From the NCBI GenBank assembly GCA_943371235.1, contig CALRTZ010000055.1, positions 1 to 20,135 on the forward strand: a stretch of 20,135 bases of DNA, in the 5' to 3' direction. Of the stretch, positions 16,333-20,135 are shown one piece after another. The translations under genes and the position numbers were made by a program. Origin of the DNA: CAJBVG01 sp943371235 (GTDB taxonomy: Bacteria; Bacteroidota; Bacteroidia; Sphingobacteriales; Sphingobacteriaceae). Below the pieces are notes generated by a model, which was given only the letters and a program-made list of their open reading frames with translations, ran no database searches and was not told the DNA's origin. The stretch's first letter is position 1, and each line of letters opens with the position of its first letter.

Positions 16333-16364
16333 GTACAATGTACGTTGTACTTTGTACATTGTAC
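16333..16364. repeat. GTACAATGTAC inverted repeat, copy 2
   Basis: GTACAATGTAC at 16333-16343 and its exact reverse complement GTACATTGTAC at 16354-16364 flank a 10-nt loop that itself holds another GTAC. It sits 37 bp upstream of the dnaB start, where a promoter or leader would lie. Confidence 0.8.
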
Positions 16365-16374
16365 CTACTACAAA

Positions 16375-16445
16375 GTGGATAAAGCAACACTTATGGTTAA
16401 TAAGTCGCTATTAATTGTTAATAAGTACAAAAAAGAAGTTAATAA
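16375..16445. repeat. four 8-bp sites phased at exactly 21 bp (DnaA-box-like)
   Basis: GTGGATAA at 16375 and GTTAATAA at 16396, 16417 and 16438 begin exactly 21 bp apart, which is two helical turns. The first, read on the other strand with its flank, is TTATCCACT, one base from the DnaA box TTATCCACA. The others read TTATTAACN. They lie in the divergent gap between dnaB and rlmB. The repeat itself is directly visible; binding by DnaA is a hypothesis. Confidence 0.7.
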
Positions 16446-16504
16446 ACTGTTAGTATCTATGTTATTTCAAAAAATTATAGTTGTTTTGTAGAAAACACAA
16501 AAGA

Positions 16505-17248
16505 ATGGATAGTAAAAGTAATCAGCAGGTTTTCGGGATACGTGCGATAATGGAAGCGATTGAAAGTGGAAAAGAAATTGAATCTTTGTTTATACAAAAA
16601 GGAATTTCTGGAGATTTGTTTAGGGAGTTACGTAAGTTAATTGATAAACATCAAATAAAATATCAGTATGTGCCTATTGAAAAATTGAATAGGTTAACTA
16701 CTAAAAACCACCAAGGAGTCGTAGCTTTTATCTCTCCTATTTCTTTCCATCAGGTTGAAGATTTGATTCCATTTATTTATGAAAAAGGAGAAACTCCTTT
16801 GTTATTAGTATTAGATCGTATAACAGATGTTCGTAATTTTGGCGCAATCGCTAGAACTGCCGAATGTGCTGGTGTTCACGGCATCATCATCCCATTAAAA
16901 GAAAGTGCTGCCATCCATTCTGATTCTATAAAAACTTCTGCTGGAGCCTTGTTTAAAATTCCAGTATGCAGAGTGCATTCCTTGAAAAAAGCAGTAGAAT
17001 ACATGCAAGAATCGGGATTACAAGTAATAGGCTGCTCGGAGAAAAATGATGAAAGCATGTACACGGTTGATTATAAAATTCCAACAGCTGTAGTGTTAGG
17101 CTCTGAGGAAGATGGTATTTCCAATGAACTCATGCGCATTCTCGATCGATTTGCAAAAATCCCTTTAATGGGCGAAATAGAATCGTTAAACGTGTCGGTT
17201 GCTGCTGGAGTGGTGTTGTATGAGGCAGTACGCCAACGAGCACTGTAA
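16505..17248 (+). CDS. rlmB: 23S rRNA 2'-O-methyltransferase RlmB (G2251 type)
   Basis: A 247-residue protein from the ATG at 16505. An upstream TTG reading would add only eight non-conserved residues. Residues 1-80 form the L30e-like RNA-binding domain (VFGIRAIMEAI, LNRLTTKNHQGVVAF). The SPOUT domain follows with LDRITDVRNFGAIARTAECA at 103-122 (Asn111, Arg117), VLGSEEDGIS at 197-206 and IPLMGEIESLNVSVAAGVVL at 219-238. By homology it methylates the ribose of G2251 in the peptidyl-transferase P-loop of 23S rRNA. The domain architecture favours RlmB over TrmH, but the exact target is inferred. It is followed by GTAC and TCATAAY repeats. Confidence 0.9.
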   Translation: MDSKSNQQVFGIRAIMEAIESGKEIESLFIQKGISGDLFRELRKLIDKHQIKYQYVPIEKLNRLTTKNHQGVVAFISPISFHQVEDLIPFIYEKGETPLLLVLDRITDVRNFGAIARTAECAGVHGIIIPLKESAAIHSDSIKTSAGALFKIPVCRVHSLKKAVEYMQESGLQVIGCSEKNDESMYTVDYKIPTAVVLGSEEDGISNELMRILDRFAKIPLMGEIESLNVSVAAGVVLYEAVRQRAL

Positions 17249-17254
17249 GCGCTC

Positions 17255-17286
17255 TGTACAAAGTACATTGTACATTGTACAATGTA
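17255..17286. repeat. GTACAATGTAC-type repeat, copy 3
   Basis: A run of GTAC-containing words starting 7 bp after the rlmB stop. It includes a perfect 16-bp palindrome, TACATTGTACAATGTA, at 17271-17286, preceded by GTACAAAGTACATT. The same words occur at 7011-7035 and 16333-16364. Confidence 0.8.
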
Positions 17287-17320
17287 AAGCAAGGAGCTAG
17301 AAAATAGCAAGAAAACAACC

Positions 17321-17355
17321 TCATAACTCATAACTCATAATTCATAATTCATAAT
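17321..17355. repeat. five 7-bp tandem units (TCATAAY) merging into a start codon
   Basis: TCATAAC twice then TCATAAT three times, without gaps, from 17321 to 17355. The final A-T of the last unit is the first two bases of the ATG of the pseudouridine synthase gene (17354-17356). No Shine-Dalgarno-like sequence lies in the array. Confidence 0.85.
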
Positions 17356-18073
17356 GAAAGTTCCCAATTTTAAGGACCTAATTTTATTCGAAAACGACGA
17401 CGTGGTGGTGGTTAACAAGCCTCCATTTATAAGTTCGTTGGATGACAGAAATGGGGAAACCATTAATATGCTTCGTTTGGCAAAACAAGAATATGAGGAT
17501 GCGCAAATTTGCCACAGATTAGATAGAGAAACTTCTGGAGCATTAATATTTGCTAAGAACCCAGAGGCCTACCGAAACGTGTCGATGCAATTTGAACACC
17601 GTGAAGTAAAAAAAATATACCATGCAATTGCCGATGGTCAACATAGATTCGATAACATGGAAGTGGATTTGCCAATTGGTATTGGAAGTAAAGGCGTAGT
17701 GCGTATCGACAAAGGCGAAGGAAAAGCAGCGGATACTTTATTCAATACGATTCAACTTTTTAATCATTATACTTTAATTGAATGCCAACCACGTACCGGC
17801 AGAATGCACCAAATACGTATACACCTTGCCACTCAAAGAGCTTCTATTTCTGGTGATGCTTTATACGGCGGCAAACCATTTTATTTATCTAAAATAAAAA
17901 GAGGATATAAACTTTCCAAAGACCAAGAAGAATTACCAATCCTAAAACGATTTGCCCTACACGCCAAACAAGTAGAATTTAAATTGATGAACGGCGAACC
18001 AATTTTAGTAGATGCCCCGTATCCAAAAGATTTTGAAACTGGCTTGAAAATGTTGATGAAGTTTGATAGATGA
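17354..18073 (+). CDS. RluA-family RNA pseudouridine synthase
   Basis: A 239-residue enzyme that isomerises uridine to pseudouridine in rRNA or tRNA. Catalytic Asp57 lies in HRLDRETSG at 54-62, the RluA signature. QPRTGRMHQIRIHL at 155-168 and GDALYGGKP at 177-185 are further family motifs. There is no N-terminal S4 domain: the protein opens directly with the catalytic fold (ILFENDDVVVVNKPP), so it resembles the short RluA/RluC-like members. The target base is unknown. Its start codon is made by the end of a 7-bp tandem repeat, and its stop lies flush with a long hairpin. It follows rlmB by about 100 bp on the same strand, pairing two rRNA/tRNA modifiers. Confidence 0.9.
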   Translation: MKVPNFKDLILFENDDVVVVNKPPFISSLDDRNGETINMLRLAKQEYEDAQICHRLDRETSGALIFAKNPEAYRNVSMQFEHREVKKIYHAIADGQHRFDNMEVDLPIGIGSKGVVRIDKGEGKAADTLFNTIQLFNHYTLIECQPRTGRMHQIRIHLATQRASISGDALYGGKPFYLSKIKRGYKLSKDQEELPILKRFALHAKQVEFKLMNGEPILVDAPYPKDFETGLKMLMKFDR

Positions 18074-18165
18074 GGTGTGAATTGTGAGTTGTAAATGTTG
18101 AATTGTGAATTAAGCACAGATTTTACATAATTGCTCAATTCAACATTTACAATTTACAATTCACC
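18074..18165. terminator. long inverted repeat between convergent genes (probable bidirectional terminator)
   Basis: The arm 18074-18104 pairs with 18137-18165 along almost its whole length (words GAATTGT, GTAAATGTTGAATT; a 2-nt bulge and two positions that become G-U wobble in RNA). The loop is 32 nt. The left arm begins on the base after the rluA-type TGA, and the right arm ends two bases before the chrA stop, so the hairpin fills the gap. Confidence 0.7.
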
Positions 18166-18167
18166 AT

Positions 18168-19352
18168 TTATAACACAAGCCCCACTAACAACCCCACAAG
18201 TATTAAGTAAGTAGAAGGAATCCTGTCCCAAAGTAGAAGCAGAAAAGTTGCAATTACGATGGCGATGCTTATCCACTGATCAATTACTTGGGTAGACATG
18301 ATGAAGAGTGCGGCGCAAGCAAAACCGACAGATACAGAGTTAATGCCGTCTAATGCTCGTTGAACAGACCTGCGAACTTTTAGTTTTTCCCATGCCGGAA
18401 ATATCATCAGTATAAATAATAAACCCGGTATGTTTATACCCATTACCGCTGCGAAAGAACCCAAGGTTTGCCCAATTATTCCTCCCTCTCGCATCGACAT
18501 GCTACCGATGAAAGAAGTGAATGAAAATAAGGGTCCTGGAATGGCTTGTTGCAAGGCAAAACCTGCTAAAAATTCTTGAGAGCTTAAGTATTGCTTCATC
18601 TCTACAAACTCAGTGTACATAAGGGGTACGAGTACTTGTCCGCCGCCAAAAATCATAATACCGTTACGGTAAAAGTTTTCGAACAAACGAACAGGTAAAC
18701 TAAAAAAAGAGGTTCTATTGATGAGTGCTCCGAGTAAAGCAAAAAAGATAAGCGTTCCGAAAAAGGGTATTAACTTTTTCCAATTAAAAGGCACCGGATT
18801 TTTTTCGTATACAATTTCGCCTTTACCAAAAAAAATACTTCCCACCACACCTAAAATAATTACTGCCGGAAAGGCGTAGGCATTTTGAAATAATATGGTA
18901 ATGCTTAAGGAAACAACAGCCAAGAAATAAGAAAACCTGGAGTTGAGCACTTTTTTAATTAGCGCAAATGCAGAATAGGCTACAAAGCCAATGGCTATGG
19001 GCTTTAGCATGTATATTACATTAGCAGTTCTTCTGCCCACTCCCATTTGTACAAAGGCAATCGAAAAAACTAACATCAATATAGAGGATGGTAAAATCCA
19101 GATAAAAAATGCAGAAATAGCTAAACGAATGCCACCAAGTTTGTAAGCAATGGCTACCAAGGTTTGTGTAGATGATGGACCTGGTAACATCTGACTAAGC
19201 GCGTTGTATTGTATGAGTTCTGATTCGGTTACGTACTTTTTCTTTTCTACAAACTCTTTAAGCATCATAGCAATATGGGCTTGAGGGCCTCCAAAAGCTG
19301 TGAAGCTGAATTTCAATACATCTACTAAAAATTTTAACTTTTTATTTTCCAA
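18168..19352 (-). CDS. chrA: chromate-transporter (CHR) family membrane protein
   Basis: A 394-residue inner-membrane protein of the long two-domain CHR type, whose characterised members export chromate. The two halves carry the paired signatures: FGGPQAHIAMM at 20-30 with LPGPSSTQT at 56-64, and FGGGQVLVPL at 235-244 with IPGPLFSF at 271-278. About ten hydrophobic segments are visible. The start is TTG at 19352: an in-frame TGA lies five codons upstream with no ATG between, and the next Met (residue 29) would delete the first signature. The TTG is five bases after the TPR gene's stop, implying coupled translation. Chromate as the natural substrate is a family-based assumption. Confidence 0.88.
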   Translation of the reverse strand: MENKKLKFLVDVLKFSFTAFGGPQAHIAMMLKEFVEKKKYVTESELIQYNALSQMLPGPSSTQTLVAIAYKLGGIRLAISAFFIWILPSSILMLVFSIAFVQMGVGRRTANVIYMLKPIAIGFVAYSAFALIKKVLNSRFSYFLAVVSLSITILFQNAYAFPAVIILGVVGSIFFGKGEIVYEKNPVPFNWKKLIPFFGTLIFFALLGALINRTSFFSLPVRLFENFYRNGIMIFGGGQVLVPLMYTEFVEMKQYLSSQEFLAGFALQQAIPGPLFSFTSFIGSMSMREGGIIGQTLGSFAAVMGINIPGLLFILMIFPAWEKLKVRRSVQRALDGINSVSVGFACAALFIMSTQVIDQWISIAIVIATFLLLLWDRIPSTYLILVGLLVGLVL

Positions 19353-19357
19353 GGTTC

Positions 19358-19699
19358 TTAATAATCATCGTCATCATCACCTAAACCATTAAAAGAAGCA
19401 AAAGCAGATTGTAATTCGTTGTAAGCGTGATGGTCGCCTAATTTCTTAGCGATGCTCATGCCCTTTTTATAACATTCTTCGGCTTCGGTTCTTTTTTCTA
19501 AACTTTCGTACAATTTAGCTAAATGATAATATGTTCCAACATATTCTTCATGTTCTTTCAACAACAATTCATAGTACTCTAAAGCCTTAAGCGCTTCATT
19601 ACCATTGTTATATTCCATCGCAATTGCGTATAATAAGAAAGGATCTTTAGGATCTTCTGTACGCATTTCTAAAAGACGATTCAGTCTATTTGTATTCAT
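19358..19699 (-). CDS. small TPR-repeat protein
   Basis: A 113-residue protein made almost wholly of tetratricopeptide helices: DPFLLYAIAMEYNNGNEALK, ALEYYELLLKEH, VGTYYHLAKLYESLEKRTEA and EECYKKGMSIAKKLGD. That amounts to about two and a half repeats. It ends in an acidic tail (GDDDDDY) and has no signal peptide, so it is probably a cytoplasmic scaffold or chaperone-like adaptor. It directly precedes chrA (five-base gap) and is divergent from etfB. No specific partner can be named. Confidence 0.85.
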   Translation of the reverse strand: MNTNRLNRLLEMRTEDPKDPFLLYAIAMEYNNGNEALKALEYYELLLKEHEEYVGTYYHLAKLYESLEKRTEAEECYKKGMSIAKKLGDHHAYNELQSAFASFNGLGDDDDDY

Positions 19700-19724
19700 T
19701 TTTAATCTTATCGATAATTAATTA

Positions 19725-19732
19725 CTTTTGCA
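19725..19732 (+). promoter_or_regulatory. candidate -7 box for etfB
   Basis: TACTTTTG is a perfect TAnnTTTG placed 19 bases before the etfB ATG, giving a leader of about 13 nt. No clear TTG lies at the normal -33 spacing; the closest TTTG is 30 bp upstream. Confidence 0.45.
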
Positions 19733-19751
19733 GAACTAAAAAAAACGCAAT

Positions 19752-20135
19752 ATGAAAATATTAGTCTGTATCAGCAATGTGCCAGATACCACTACAAAAG
19801 TAAGTTTCAATAACAATAATACAGAATTTAACACAAATGGTGTTCAATACATTTTAAATCCTTATGATGAAATTGCCCTTTCAAGAGCGATTGAATTAAC
19901 TGAAGGAGGAAAAGGTACTACTACGGTAATAAATGTGGGATTAGTAGACACCGAGCCAACCATACGTAAGGCCTTGGCTATTGGCGCTGATGATGCGATA
20001 CGTGTAAATGCAGCACCAAGTGATGCTTACTTTGTATCAAAACAATTGGCAGAAGTGGCGAAAAATGGTGGATACGACATCATCATGTGTGGAAGAGAGT
20101 CGATTGATTATAATTCTGCACAGGTACCATCAATG
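19752..20135 (+). CDS. etfB: electron transfer flavoprotein beta subunit (N-terminal part)
   Basis: My translation from the ATG at 19752 gives 128 codons, open to the right edge, so the C-terminal half is missing. MKILVCISNVPDTTTKV, NPYDEIALSRAIEL, VINVGL, RKALAIGADDAIRV and CGRESIDYNSAQVPSM are the standard EtfB N-terminal landmarks. EtfAB is a soluble FAD/AMP heterodimer that carries electrons from acyl-CoA and related dehydrogenases to the respiratory chain. etfA is expected next, outside the window. It is transcribed away from the TPR/chrA pair. Confidence 0.93.
   Translation, partial: MKILVCISNVPDTTTKVSFNNNNTEFNTNGVQYILNPYDEIALSRAIELTEGGKGTTTVINVGLVDTEPTIRKALAIGADDAIRVNAAPSDAYFVSKQLAEVAKNGGYDIIMCGRESIDYNSAQVPSM

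Noticed and set aside
16375..16445. Possible CRISPR or plasmid iteron array
   Set aside because: The conserved part is only 8 bp with 13-bp variable gaps, and no replication initiator (Rep) gene is present; a phased protein-binding array fits better.

Overview
The window looks like a chromosomal segment of a low-GC member of the Bacteroidota. The evidence is a TonB-dependent receptor with an N-terminal carboxypeptidase-regulatory-like domain paired with a DUF4249 lipoprotein, a DUF5686 protein, MutS with a typical Bacteroidota N-terminus, weak or absent Shine-Dalgarno sites, and several perfect TAnnTTTG -7 boxes. I cannot place it below phylum level. There is no sign of prophage, transposon, CRISPR array, tRNA or rRNA. 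No gene-free stretch exceeds 300 bases.

Layout. Positions 1-1653 (minus) hold a GNAT acetyltransferase followed, after 1 nt, by a DUF5686 outer-membrane protein that runs off the left edge. Positions 1764-4965 (plus) hold the receptor/lipoprotein pair, closed by a clear intrinsic terminator. Positions 5070-7007 (plus) hold class I fructose-bisphosphate aldolase and accD. A minus-strand secreted redoxin follows, then two plus-strand outer-membrane barrels at 7733-8874, the first PagL-like.

Positions 8871-16295 are a long minus-strand block: dnaB, the 4.5S SRP RNA, a small transaldolase, a SpoU-type RNA methyltransferase, mutS, an unnamed protein that looks like a worn-down Vsr-like nuclease domain fused to a Mom/GNAT-like domain, and miaA. 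The last three abut or overlap and are probably co-translated. From 16505 rightward come rlmB and an RluA-type pseudouridine synthase (plus), then a TPR protein and chrA (minus, coupled), and the start of etfB (plus, cut by the right edge). The theme is housekeeping: replication, mismatch repair, tRNA and rRNA modification, and protein targeting.

The most unusual signals are between genes. (1) Upstream of both dnaB and rlmB, four 8-bp sites sit at exactly 21-bp intervals: one GTGGATAA, which is DnaA-box-like, then three GTTAATAA. (2) Many intergenic gaps are filled by short-word repeats and inverted repeats, often flush with stop or start codons: a GTACAATGTAC family at three places, a TAGTCATTAGT hairpin, a CGTATAGT tandem plus inverted array, an AATTGTGAATT hairpin, and a TCATAAY tandem array that runs into the rluA-type start codon. 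(3) The mutS/Vsr-like/miaA overlap suggests an undescribed partner of mismatch repair or nucleic-acid modification.
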